Source: OFTM10 sp964344055
Lineage (GTDB): Bacteria > Actinomycetota > Acidimicrobiia > Acidimicrobiales > Aldehydirespiratoraceae
Length of the DNA: 22,096 nt
Reading direction: 5' to 3'
Assembly (NCBI GenBank): GCA_964344055.1
Contig: CAYFLT010000073.1
Location: 1 to 22,096, forward strand
Numbering within the stretch: position 1 is the first letter of the stretch; every line of letters starts with the position of its first letter. A program made the position numbers and the translations under genes. The notes under the pieces are model-generated. The model was not told the origin of the DNA. It did not search any database and worked only from the letters and a program-made list of their open reading frames with translations. Shown here in pieces: positions 1-7,750 of the stretch.

Positions 1-5
1 CGGCG

Positions 6-614
6 GTGGCCGGCCCGATGGACCGTAGGACGCCCGCGTGCGTTCCGGAGGTACTGATCGCTCGAGCTCGGAAGGGAGATCAGCGCTCCTTCGACGCGAT
101 CTTCGCCGCCTACCAGCCGGGTCTGCTCCGCTACCTCCGCAGTGTCTCCCCCCACCGGGCGGATGACATCGCCGCCTCCACGTGGGAGTCGGCCGCTCGT
201 TCATTCCGCCGCTTCAAGGGCGACGGCGACGACTTCCGCCGCTGGCTCTTCACCATCGCCCGGCGCCGAATGGTCGACGAGATCCGCCGGGAATCCCGGC
301 GGCCCTTGACCGTGGCACCGGTCGACGAGGCAATCGATGCCGAACCGTTCACGGATCTCGTCGTCGAGGAATCCGGTGGCTGGGCCGGGGAAGTCCTGGC
401 CCGGATCCCGAGCCGTCAGGCAGAAGTCGTCGCGCTCCGCGTCCTCGGTGGATTGGCCGTCGACGAGGTGGCCGAACTCCTGGGGATCACTGCGGCCAAC
501 GTCCGGGTCTTGAGTCATCGGGGTCTCCAGGCCATCCAACTGCTGGTCGAGCCGGCCGCCTCGGAAGGACTCAGCGACGAGGCGATCGCTGAGAAACTCT
601 CCTCGGTCGTGTAA
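6..614 (+). CDS. ECF-type RNA polymerase sigma factor
   Basis: This is a sigma-70 family factor of the short extracytoplasmic-function type, which directs RNA polymerase to a specific promoter set. Region 2 lies at about residues 16-98 and includes the helix around DDIAASTWESA and the FRRWLFTIARRRMVDEIRR stretch typical of region 2.3/2.4. Region 4 lies at about 128-180, with a helix-turn-helix (VDEVAELLGITAANVRVLSHRG). Regions 1.1 and 3 are absent, and 202 residues is normal for ECF factors. The start is uncertain: GTG at 6 and ATG at 18 are both in frame, and because the window begins here the true start could lie further left. The next gene begins 31 bases downstream on the same strand and encodes a membrane protein, the usual position of a sigma-factor regulator. 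The family is clear; the regulon is unknown. Confidence 0.88.
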   Translation: MAGPMDRRTPACVPEVLIARARKGDQRSFDAIFAAYQPGLLRYLRSVSPHRADDIAASTWESAARSFRRFKGDGDDFRRWLFTIARRRMVDEIRRESRRPLTVAPVDEAIDAEPFTDLVVEESGGWAGEVLARIPSRQAEVVALRVLGGLAVDEVAELLGITAANVRVLSHRGLQAIQLLVEPAASEGLSDEAIAEKLSSVV

Positions 615-645
615 CGCACGGCCCTGGTGTAGCGATCAGTCGGAC

Positions 646-1479
646 ATGAGTGAGATCACCCCCGAGGAGGGCGAGGCGATCGTTGATGCCGCGGCTCGCG
701 GTGAGGTGACTGATCTCCATCCCTCGATCGGCTCCACACTTGCCGATCTGCACACGCCTGTGGGATCCGCCGCCCTTGGCGTGGCGCCGACCCTGGCGAC
801 GGCTGGCGGCGACGGACGTACGCGCCGAATCGCACGCCGCTCAGCCGTCGCCGCGTCGGCCGCCTTGCTCGGAGTCACCGGTGTCGCGGCGGCGGCCACC
901 GGGGGCTTCGACCTCCTTGATCCACGGAGCGAGCCACCCGCTGTTGTGGAGACGGTCGTGGTGCCCGCGGCAGTCGCCACCGACCAGGACGGCTCCGCCG
1001 GCGACGACGCCGAGCCTGCCGCTGCCGGTGAGGGTGAGGAAGCGCCTGAGGGTGCGGTCGAGGATCCGCCTCCGGAAGTGGAGGGCGTGGATCCGTCCGA
1101 CGGGCTCGACGCGGACGAGCTCGAGCTCCTCTGCGCGGCAGTCACCGAGCACGGCGAGTACGTGTCGGCGGTGGCCCGGGATCGCAAGACCGAAAGCGAC
1201 GACGCTCACGGAACCAGGGTGAACGAGTCGGCAGCCAGCGATTGTGGCAAGGAAGATGCCGGCGCCGAAGACGACGGCGACGCCTCCGGTGAGGGCACAA
1301 CCCCCGGCGCAGACGTCTCTGACGCTGGTGACCCGGACGAGTCCGATGCGGAGGAGCGGGGTGGCCGCGGCCAGGGGAAGGGCCGCGAAGATGCACCTGG
1401 TCAGAGCGACAACCCCGGCAATGGTGACGATCGCGGCCACGACGACAACCCGGGCAAGGGTCACGACGACGATCGCTGA
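646..1479 (+). CDS. Membrane-anchored acidic protein, possible regulator of the preceding sigma factor
   Basis: I do not recognise a named family. Residues 1-60 form a small, predicted cytoplasmic part. A basic stretch (RTRRIARRS) precedes one hydrophobic segment at about 66-86, and residues 95-277 are a very acidic, low-complexity tail. The tail ends in Gly/Asp/Asn/Lys-rich repeats such as DNPG, DRGHDD and GKGHDDD. The positive-inside rule puts the short N-terminus in the cytoplasm and the tail outside. Its place 31 bases after an ECF sigma gene suggests an anti-sigma factor, but I see no zinc-binding HxxxCxxC motif, so this is positional inference only. No good Shine-Dalgarno sequence precedes the ATG at 646; a TAGCGAT element at 631-637 could be a promoter -10 for a nearly leaderless message. 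It could equally be an unrelated surface protein. Confidence 0.7.
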   Translation: MSEITPEEGEAIVDAAARGEVTDLHPSIGSTLADLHTPVGSAALGVAPTLATAGGDGRTRRIARRSAVAASAALLGVTGVAAAATGGFDLLDPRSEPPAVVETVVVPAAVATDQDGSAGDDAEPAAAGEGEEAPEGAVEDPPPEVEGVDPSDGLDADELELLCAAVTEHGEYVSAVARDRKTESDDAHGTRVNESAASDCGKEDAGAEDDGDASGEGTTPGADVSDAGDPDESDAEERGGRGQGKGREDAPGQSDNPGNGDDRGHDDNPGKGHDDDR

Positions 1480-1568
1480 ACGTCGCGTTCGCATCGAAGT
1501 CGCGGCGATGCCGCGGTCGCGTTGGGTGAGCGCTGGCGTACCGTAGGTCGCGGAGAGCGCGGAGGGCT

Positions 1569-1584
1569 CAGCGGACGTCCGCTG
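1569..1584. promoter_or_regulatory. 16-bp perfect palindrome in the intergenic region
   Basis: The bases CAGCGGAC/GTCCGCTG form a perfect inverted repeat with no spacer, in the 202-base gap between 1479 and 1682. The lack of a loop and of a following T-run argues against a rho-independent terminator. An operator for a dimeric repressor acting on the gene at 1682 is possible. The rest of this gap shows only a good ribosome-binding site (GGGAGG) shortly before the ATG at 1682. Confidence 0.3.
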
Positions 1585-1681
1585 TGGCCGACGAGGGTCT
1601 CGTGAAGATCCCTGCCGACAGCGGTGCACCGATGATCAACCTGCTTCGAGATGATCCCGCTGCGACGGGAGGTACGACCGC

Positions 1682-2890
1682 ATGAACCTGCGGCCCGGCT
1701 GGTACCCCGCGCCCGACGACGACGCCATGTTGCAGTACTGGGACGGTGAGGTGTGGACCGACCATCGCCAACCGAGTCCGGACGCACCCGGTGCCGACTC
1801 CGATGGTGTGGAGGCCACCGAGGAGTTGAGTGTCTCCGAGTTGGAAGCGGCCTTCGGTCCGCCGGACTCCGACCGCCCCGGCGCCACCGTGTTCGGCGAC
1901 GACACCGACCCCGGTGTTGCGCCCGCTGAGGTGGAGGATGACTCGCCCTCCGAGGCGGAGGATGGGGTGTCCTCTGAGCCGGTCGCCGCGGCCGACGAGG
2001 CTACTGAGGAACCCGAGTCCGAGGATGGGGAAGACGAGGACTCGGCGGCCGATGTGCCCGACGCCGCGGGGATGACCTGGCTCGACTCGTCGGTCCCCGT
2101 TGACGAGGCCGGCGAACTCCCCGACGGCTGGGAAGAGCCGCCCGAGCGGAACTCGATGGTCCGCAAGGTCAACAAGATCCTGATGGTGCTGATCCTCGTC
2201 CTCGGTGGTGTGGCGCTCTTCTCCGAGCTCACCAAACCCGAGTCGTCGAGGACGGACTCGCCGATCGCAGGTGACGGCGCGGGCGGGATCGAGACCACCA
2301 CGACCCGCGGCGCCCCCGAGTTCGTGGCACCCACCACCACCCGGTTCGCCGTACAGACCACGACGACGGCCGATCCCGCCGACGGCGACACCGACGACGG
2401 CGACGAGGACGAGGACGAGTCGACCACCACCGCGCCGACGACGTCGAACCCATCCGGCACCACCTCGGTGGCACCGACGACCAGCGCACCCGCGGAGCGG
2501 TCGGCCACTCTGTTGGTCGACGTCGCCAAGCTCCGGTCGGCCCCGCATCTGGCGGCGTCCGAGGTCGACACGATCAGCGGACTCGGCGGATCGACCATCA
2601 CCATCGTCGGTGACCCCACCGACGGCTGGTACCGCGTGAAGGTGGGCGGGCAGGAAGGCTGGATCTTCGGCTCGTTCATCGTTCCACCGGCGGACGGATA
2701 CACCGTCGTCCAGACCAAGGCCCAGACCCCCGTCGAACTCCTCGACTCGGCCGGGAACCCTCTCGGCCAGGCAAACGCGTCGGGCAGCTACGCCCTGGCC
2801 ACCGACACGAGCGGCGAACTGTGGCCGGTGATCCTTCCCGAAGGCGGCGCGGCCTTCGTGCGAGGCGCCGACATGTCGGTCCGCTCGTGA
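1682..2890 (+). CDS. DUF2510 and SH3-domain single-pass membrane protein
   Basis: A 402-residue envelope protein. Residues 3-29 carry a DUF2510 module (PGWYPAPDD...LQYWDGEVWTDH), a short actinobacterial N-terminal element of unknown function. Residues 40-155 are acidic and disordered. A basic patch (RKVNK) and one membrane segment at about 166-182 follow. Residues 185-272 are a Thr/Asp-rich external linker. Residues 275-335 form a bacterial SH3 domain (LRSAPHLAASEV..., GWYRVKVGGQEGWIFGSFI), and 340-398 look like a second, degenerate SH3-like unit. SH3 domains of this type usually bind peptidoglycan or other cell-wall ligands outside the membrane. The stop overlaps the GTG start of the M23 peptidase gene by 4 bases, so the two are probably translated together. 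A GGGAGG ribosome-binding site supports the ATG at 1682. Confidence 0.85.
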   Translation: MNLRPGWYPAPDDDAMLQYWDGEVWTDHRQPSPDAPGADSDGVEATEELSVSELEAAFGPPDSDRPGATVFGDDTDPGVAPAEVEDDSPSEAEDGVSSEPVAAADEATEEPESEDGEDEDSAADVPDAAGMTWLDSSVPVDEAGELPDGWEEPPERNSMVRKVNKILMVLILVLGGVALFSELTKPESSRTDSPIAGDGAGGIETTTTRGAPEFVAPTTTRFAVQTTTTADPADGDTDDGDEDEDESTTTAPTTSNPSGTTSVAPTTSAPAERSATLLVDVAKLRSAPHLAASEVDTISGLGGSTITIVGDPTDGWYRVKVGGQEGWIFGSFIVPPADGYTVVQTKAQTPVELLDSAGNPLGQANASGSYALATDTSGELWPVILPEGGAAFVRGADMSVRS

Positions 2891-3816
2891 ATCTCGGGTC
2901 GCCGATCGTGCACCGCGTGGGTGTGGTGGTCGTGTCGATCGTGGCCTTCGCGGGCGGTGCCCTGCTCGCCAAGGGGATCTTCGCCGACGACGATCCCGTC
3001 GATGCGGCGACCGCCGATGGTGACGGTACGGCCGAGGGCGCGGCGTCCGAAGCCGAAGCCGAAGCCGACTCCGCCTCCGATTCGGATCCCGGGGCCGGCG
3101 CGAGCGGTGACGGCGATGTCGACCCGGCGATCGACACTCCGGACACGACCACGAGTGCTGCCCCAGTGGAGCACGAACCGCTCGTACAGGTGGTGTCCGT
3201 CGACCCGCCGACCGGCGACGACGCACTGGCGATGGCCGACACGCTCGGACTGGTGATGACCTTGCCGAGCGACTGCGGCCTTCCGCTCGACGTGCCCGAG
3301 TCGCTGCCGAACTCACCCCGCGAGTACCGCAACGGCACTCATCAGGGCATCGATTTCATCTGCCTCGAACGGGGCCGCATCGCCACCGCCGCGATGGCGG
3401 GGCAGATCGTGGTCGCCGTCGGCGACTACCAGGACCCCACCCCTGCCGAGCGCGGCGCCATCCTCGACATCGCGGGCGCAGCCGGAACCACCCCGCCCTT
3501 CACCCTGGCGATGATGTACGGGAACTATGTGGTCATCGATCACGGCGTGCTCGACGGTGTCGGCCACGTCGTTTCGGTGTACGCACACTTCGATTCGTTG
3601 GCTGAGGACGTCCGACCCGGGCTGGTGGTCGAGGCCGGTCATGTGCTCGGCGAGATCGGCAACAAGGGAACGAACTCGGGAGCCACGGGTTCGGAACGGC
3701 CTCAGTCGATCCACCTCCACTGGGAGGTCCACATCGACGGTTTGCATCTCGGAATCGGGCTCGGCACTTCCGACACCCGCGAGGTCTACCGACGCCTTTT
3801 CGCCGCGAGTCTCTGA
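2887..3816 (+). CDS. M23 family metallopeptidase, membrane-anchored
   Basis: A zinc peptidase of the M23 (lysostaphin/LytM) type, which cleaves peptide cross-links in peptidoglycan. With the GTG start at 2887 the protein has 309 residues: a membrane anchor at about 9-30, an acidic linker to about residue 95, and the catalytic domain in the last 165 residues. The zinc and active-site residues all appear present: H152 and D156 (THQGIDF), H234 (YAHFD), and H276/H278 (HLHWEVH). The enzyme is therefore likely active, unlike the degenerate LytM regulators. The GTG overlaps the TGA of the SH3 gene (GTGA), which I took as decisive. The same frame stays open to 2821, but that extra part lies inside the upstream gene. 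Pairing an SH3 wall-binding membrane protein with an M23 hydrolase suggests a wall-remodelling unit; this is inferred. Confidence 0.88.
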   Translation: MNLGSPIVHRVGVVVVSIVAFAGGALLAKGIFADDDPVDAATADGDGTAEGAASEAEAEADSASDSDPGAGASGDGDVDPAIDTPDTTTSAAPVEHEPLVQVVSVDPPTGDDALAMADTLGLVMTLPSDCGLPLDVPESLPNSPREYRNGTHQGIDFICLERGRIATAAMAGQIVVAVGDYQDPTPAERGAILDIAGAAGTTPPFTLAMMYGNYVVIDHGVLDGVGHVVSVYAHFDSLAEDVRPGLVVEAGHVLGEIGNKGTNSGATGSERPQSIHLHWEVHIDGLHLGIGLGTSDTREVYRRLFAASL

Positions 3817-3823
3817 GCCGCCC

Positions 3824-3855
3824 TACGATCCCTGGCGCACGCCCCGCGCAAGGAG
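3824..3855 (+). promoter_or_regulatory. Candidate -10 element and ribosome-binding site for the esterase gene
   Basis: TACGAT at 3824-3829 fits the actinobacterial -10 pattern TANNNT, and AAGGAG at 3850-3855 is a strong Shine-Dalgarno sequence six bases before the ATG at 3862. No clear -35 box is seen. The gene may therefore have its own promoter rather than depend on the peptidase unit just upstream. Confidence 0.4.
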
Positions 3856-3861
3856 ATCGGC

Positions 3862-4908
3862 ATGGCCATCGACATCGGACCCGACACCACGACCGACCGG
3901 CGGCTCGACCCGCGGATTCGCGAGATGCTGGCATTCATCCCGTCCCAGCAGTTGCCCGACGCAGAGTCGCGCGAACAGCTGGTGGCGGAGTCCAACTCGC
4001 CGGATGCGCTCGCCGCGTTGACCGCCCTCGAGCCGGTCTTGGCCATGTGTGACACCGAGGAGATCGCACCGAGTACCGGCCTCACGATGCGGACTGTCGA
4101 GTTCACTTCGACCCCCGACGGCAACACGGTGAAGATCAATCTGATCCGACCCGACACCGACGAGCCGGTGCCGTGCGTTTACTACATCCATGGCGGCGGC
4201 ATGGCGATCATGTCGGCCTACGACGCCAACTACCGCGCGTGGGGCAAGATCATCGCGGCCAACGGCGTGGCGGTGGCGATGGTCGACTTCCGCAACTCGC
4301 TCCGGGCCTCATCGGCTCCGGAGGTAGCGCCGTACCCGGCCGGACTGAATGACTGCGTGTCGGGTCTGCGCTGGGTGGTCGCCAACCACGAAGCGCTCGG
4401 CATCGATCCGGCGCGGATCGTCGTGGCCGGCGAGAGCGGGGGCGGCAACCTCACCCTCGCCACCGGATTGCGGCTCAAGGCCGACGGTGACCTCGGGCTG
4501 GTCCAAGGGCTCTACGCCTTCTGCCCCTACATCGCCGGCGACTGGCCCCAGGATCGGTACCCGTCCTCGATCGAGAACAACGGCATCTTCATCAACGTGG
4601 CCGGCAACCGCGGACGGGTCGGATACGGCATCGAGGCGTGGGAAGCGGGAGATCCGATGGCATGGCCGGGGCTCGCCACCCTCGACGACGTCACCGGTCT
4701 GCCGCCGACCGTCATCAGTGTCAACGAGTGTGATCCGCTTCGCGACGAGGGAATCGAGTTCTACCGACTCCTTCTGGAAGCCGGTGTGGAGGCCCGCTGT
4801 CGTCAGGTGATGGGCACCATGCACGGCACCGAGATGTTCCCGCTCGTGTGCCCGGAGATCTCCCGCGACTCGGCCCGCGATCTGGCCGCATTCTGCCGCG
4901 GTGAGTGA
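3862..4908 (+). CDS. Alpha/beta hydrolase, hormone-sensitive-lipase (HSL) family esterase
   Basis: A 348-residue carboxylic-ester hydrolase. The oxyanion-hole motif HGGG is at residues 110-113, the nucleophile serine S192 lies in GESGGGN, the acid is probably D291 (NECDPLRDEG), and the histidine is H321 (GTMHGTEMF). This order and spacing are those of the HSL/bacterial acetyl-esterase family. There is no signal peptide, so it should be cytoplasmic. The substrate cannot be told; these enzymes usually act on short-chain acyl esters or lactones. The 60-residue N-terminal part before the core resembles the cap region of the family. The next gene, an acetyltransferase, follows closely on the same strand. 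Confidence 0.9.
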   Translation: MAIDIGPDTTTDRRLDPRIREMLAFIPSQQLPDAESREQLVAESNSPDALAALTALEPVLAMCDTEEIAPSTGLTMRTVEFTSTPDGNTVKINLIRPDTDEPVPCVYYIHGGGMAIMSAYDANYRAWGKIIAANGVAVAMVDFRNSLRASSAPEVAPYPAGLNDCVSGLRWVVANHEALGIDPARIVVAGESGGGNLTLATGLRLKADGDLGLVQGLYAFCPYIAGDWPQDRYPSSIENNGIFINVAGNRGRVGYGIEAWEAGDPMAWPGLATLDDVTGLPPTVISVNECDPLRDEGIEFYRLLLEAGVEARCRQVMGTMHGTEMFPLVCPEISRDSARDLAAFCRGE

Positions 4909-4958
4909 GCGCCGATAGTCGATCGTCGGCCGGCGTCGGCCGTGGGAAGCTGGTCGTC

Positions 4959-6215
4959 ATGCATGAGCGGATGGCGGCTCGCGAGATTCGGGCCTACGAC
5001 GAAGCGATCGATCTGGATGCGGTCGCCCGGATGTGGCTCGAGTGCGGGTGGATCGAGGGCCTGGACGAGAAGGAAGCGCTCGGGCTCCTGATCGCTCCCG
5101 GCCACACCGAGGTCGGGGTGCTCGATGGCGAAGCGGAATGCATGGTGCAGTGGGTGCCCAGCACGATTCGCTACGAAAGCACCGATCTGTCACTCAACGC
5201 GATCACCGCGGTCACCACCAGCCACGTCGGGCGCAAGCAGGGTCTCGCGTCGGAGATGACGGCGAGGTCTCTGGCCCAGAGCGCGGAGGCGGGATGCGCG
5301 GTAGCCGCGCTCGGGATCTTCGAGCAGGGGTTCTACGACAAGCTCGGTCTCGCCACCGCCGCCTACGACCATCTGGTGACGTTCGATCCCGACACGCTCC
5401 GGGTGGACCACGTGCCGTATCGGCCACCGGTTCGGATCCGGCTCGAGGACTGGGCCGACCTCCACGACGCGATGACCAATCGCTTGTGTGTTCACGGATC
5501 GGTGTGTGTCGGTGGACCGGATCTCTTCGAAGGGGAGGTGGTTCGCCGCCGGCGGCTCCATGCGCTCGGCTACCGCGACGAGGGGGGCCACCTCACCCAC
5601 TTCGCGCTCGGAACCCTCAAGGGTGAGTACGGGCCGTGGCGCATCAGCCTGATGGCGTACCAAACCACCGATCAACTCCTCGAACTCCTGCGCATGATCC
5701 GGGAACTCGGTGATCAGCTCCGTTCGGTGATGATGTACGAACCGCCCCACGCGCAACTCCAGAACCTGGTGCGGAACCCGATCCGCGAACGTGATCGGTC
5801 ACTCGGTTCGGAGCACGAATCGGGCAATCGGGCGCTCGCGTGGTGGCAGCTACGAATCCTCGACGTGGCTGCGTGCGTGGCGGCGCGGCGCTGGGTGGGC
5901 GAGCCGCTGTCGTTCAACCTGACCCTGACCGACCCCGCGGAGCGTTGGCTTGCCGATGCGGACTGGTCAGGAGTGGCCGGTGACTACACGGTCACGATCG
6001 GTTCCGAGAGCACTGCGGTGCCTGGCCATGGGCCCGGACTGCCGCTGCTGCGCGCAAGCGTGGCCAGCTTCACCCGGCTCTGGTTCGGCGTGGCCCGTGC
6101 GTCCACACTCGTCGTGTCCGACGGACCCGACGGTCTCGAGGCTCCGCCTGATTTGGTTGCCCGTCTCGACGACGCGTTCTTGTTGCCGACCCCCGTGCCG
6201 GGCTGGCCCTTCTGA
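4959..6215 (+). CDS. eis: Eis-type GNAT N-acetyltransferase
   Basis: The protein resembles Eis (enhanced intracellular survival), an acetyl-CoA-dependent enzyme that in mycobacteria acetylates aminoglycosides and other amines at several positions. It has an N-terminal GNAT domain with the acetyl-CoA loop near residues 85-100 (VTTSHVGRKQGLASEM), a middle second GNAT-like domain, and a C-terminal SCP2-like domain. In M. tuberculosis Eis the general acid is Tyr126, in an IYGRFG context, and the general base is the carboxylate of the last residue, a Phe. Here the equivalent tyrosine is in FYDKLG, also at residue 126, and the protein ends in ...PGWPF, so both features seem kept. Length is 418 residues, close to known Eis proteins. 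I chose ATG 4959. An in-frame GTG at 4905 overlaps the esterase stop but would add 18 residues unlike Eis. The natural substrate is unknown. Confidence 0.82.
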   Translation: MHERMAAREIRAYDEAIDLDAVARMWLECGWIEGLDEKEALGLLIAPGHTEVGVLDGEAECMVQWVPSTIRYESTDLSLNAITAVTTSHVGRKQGLASEMTARSLAQSAEAGCAVAALGIFEQGFYDKLGLATAAYDHLVTFDPDTLRVDHVPYRPPVRIRLEDWADLHDAMTNRLCVHGSVCVGGPDLFEGEVVRRRRLHALGYRDEGGHLTHFALGTLKGEYGPWRISLMAYQTTDQLLELLRMIRELGDQLRSVMMYEPPHAQLQNLVRNPIRERDRSLGSEHESGNRALAWWQLRILDVAACVAARRWVGEPLSFNLTLTDPAERWLADADWSGVAGDYTVTIGSESTAVPGHGPGLPLLRASVASFTRLWFGVARASTLVVSDGPDGLEAPPDLVARLDDAFLLPTPVPGWPF

Positions 6216-6268
6216 CCCGGGTCGTCCTTTTCGTCAGACGAAGATCGAGCCGTCAACCTGCACAGGTC

Positions 6269-6281
6269 GGTGCCTGACACC
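6269..6281. repeat. Imperfect palindromic intergenic motif GGTGCCTGACACC
   Basis: A 13-base near-palindrome in the 150-base gap between the acetyltransferase and the TonB-like gene. A related sequence (GTCTGACACC, preceded by GGTG) occurs at 11747-11761, in the gap before the MFS gene. Both copies are intergenic. This could be a small dispersed repeat or a protein-binding site; with two copies in 22 kb the case is weak. Confidence 0.3.
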
Positions 6282-6336
6282 AATGTGTGCATATTCACCA
6301 GAGCGGCGTGATGCTCCCGGCCGCGCGGAGGGTGGC

Positions 6337-6345
6337 TGCTACTCT
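6337..6345 (+). promoter_or_regulatory. Candidate extended -10 promoter element
   Basis: TGCTACTCT fits an extended -10 (TGN followed by TANNNT). It lies about 20 bases before the ATG at 6366, with a purine-rich ribosome-binding stretch (GTGGGAG) just before the start. No -35 box is evident. If real, it shows that the shortened TonB-like frame has its own expression signals. Confidence 0.3.
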
Positions 6346-6365
6346 CGGCGTTCGGGGGGTGGGAG

Positions 6366-7739
6366 ATGCCCGATCTACAGAGGTTGGATCGCTCGGGTCG
6401 GGCCGGGCGAGTCACCAGTGACGAACTCCTGCAGATTCCGGCGGCGCGAGACCCGTGGGCGGTGCTGCACCTCGTTCCCGGGGTGACCGTCGATCCGGCG
6501 ACCGACCCGACCACTGGTGGTGATGGAGCCTCGACATTCACGGTGGCCGGCCGCGGCGAGACGGCGTGGACAGTGGATGGAGTCCAGATGACCGACTCCG
6601 CAGCACTTGGCGCCTCGCCCACCTACTACGACTTCGGTGCGATCGAGGAGATCCAGGTCTCCACCGGCGGCACGGACGTGTCGTCGATGACCGGTGGGGT
6701 CGGGATCAACATCGTCACCAAGCGGGGATCGAACGACCTCTCTGGGTCGAGTCGTGTCTTCTTCACGAACGACCAGCTCAGCGACTCGGGTCAGGGGCGG
6801 CTGGTCGAGAAATACGGCGAGTTCCACTCCGCGACTGTCGATCAGATCCTCGAGTTCGGTGGCGAGTACGGCGCGCCGGTGGTCAAGGACCGGATCTGGG
6901 TGTGGGGTTCGGCGGACCGCAACAACGTCGAGTTCCGCAGCGATGTCCACGCCGAGGACGATCTCCAGCTCGGCGATCTTCCTGGTGACGGCGACCTGAC
7001 CGCCTTCGCCGGCCGGCTGAACGGCAGCGTGGTCTCCGACAACGAGGCCACCGTCTTCTTCCACCGAGGAGACAAGGTCCGTGCCGGCCGCAACTACGGG
7101 GCGAGCCAGCCGACGCACACCAATTGGGACCAGGCCGGACCGTCGGCCATCTACAAGGTCGAGGATGACCAGATTCTCGGCAGCGACACGGTCACGGCCG
7201 GGAAGTTCGCATACGTCGGCGGTGGGTTCAACCTTCCGCCCAATCCGGCGGGATCGGAGGACGGTCAGGGTCCCGCTGTCACGTTCGACACCTGGGACGG
7301 CGGATCTCTGCCCTCCTACCGGCTCGATCCCGCGCTGGTCACCGGCCCTCCGCCGGCCTCGTCGTTGGCCGGACGGTTGGGGTGTGCGTCCAAGCCCATC
7401 GCGATCGGTGGTGCGGCGCTCACGTTCCTGATCGTTCTGATCGTGGCACTCATGCAGTTGGGCGACTCGGATGAGACCATCAGCGGTGATGCGGCGACCA
7501 CAGACGACACGGCAGATGCCGTCGACGAGGCCGACGCCGCTGGCGGTGACAGTGCCGCCGGCGACACAGCTGACGCCATCGATGAATCCGGCGGAACGGA
7601 CGACGGGGACGGCGACGAGGTCGATCCCCAGGACGACGCCGCGGCGGACGCCGGCGACGCCACGGACACTTCCGACGACCCCGGCGGGTTGGTGATCCCC
7701 GACGGCGCGACCGCGTTCGCGAGGATCATGAAACTCCTC
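6366..7739 (+). CDS. Chimeric protein: TonB-dependent receptor (Oar-like) plug and barrel start fused to a membrane-anchored acidic protein; runs into a gap
   Basis: Residues 15-130 match the plug domain of Oar-type TonB-dependent outer-membrane receptors: a LLQIPAARDPW...VPGVTVD stretch, DGVQMTD, YYDFGAIEEIQVSTGG and GGVGINIVTKRGSNDLSGSSR. Residues 131-315 continue like the first barrel strands of that family (VKDRIWVWGS, GDKVRAGRNYG, YVGGGFNLPP). The carboxypeptidase-regulatory-like domain, the signal peptide and most of the barrel are missing. After about residue 320 the sequence changes to a membrane anchor (about 346-364) followed by an Asp/Ala/Gly-rich acidic stretch like those of other proteins here. 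The gap at 7740 cuts the frame. Without a signal peptide the plug would stay in the cytoplasm, so it cannot be a normal receptor. It may be a pseudogene relic, a real fusion, or an assembly chimera. The similarity to TonB receptors is strong; its role is unknown. Confidence 0.65.
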
Positions 7740-7749
7740 NNNNNNNNNN
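7740..7749. other. Assembly gap (10 N)
   Basis: Ten undetermined bases, a fixed-size scaffold placeholder. The coding frame on the left (codon ending at 7739) and the one on the right (starting at 7751) do not agree if the gap is exactly 10 bases. The true length is therefore unknown, and translation across it is not reliable. Confidence 0.98.
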
Positions 7750-7750
7750 C

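Noticed and set aside
1568..3338. Long minus-strand open frames opposite the SH3 and M23 genes
   Set aside because: They are Arg/Pro/Ser-rich mirror frames caused by high GC, with no domain. The plus strand has clear SH3 and M23 motifs.
4905..4958. GTG 4905 as the start of the Eis-like gene
   Set aside because: It overlaps the esterase stop neatly, but adds 18 Ser/Gly-rich residues absent from Eis proteins. ATG 4959 fits the family length and start.
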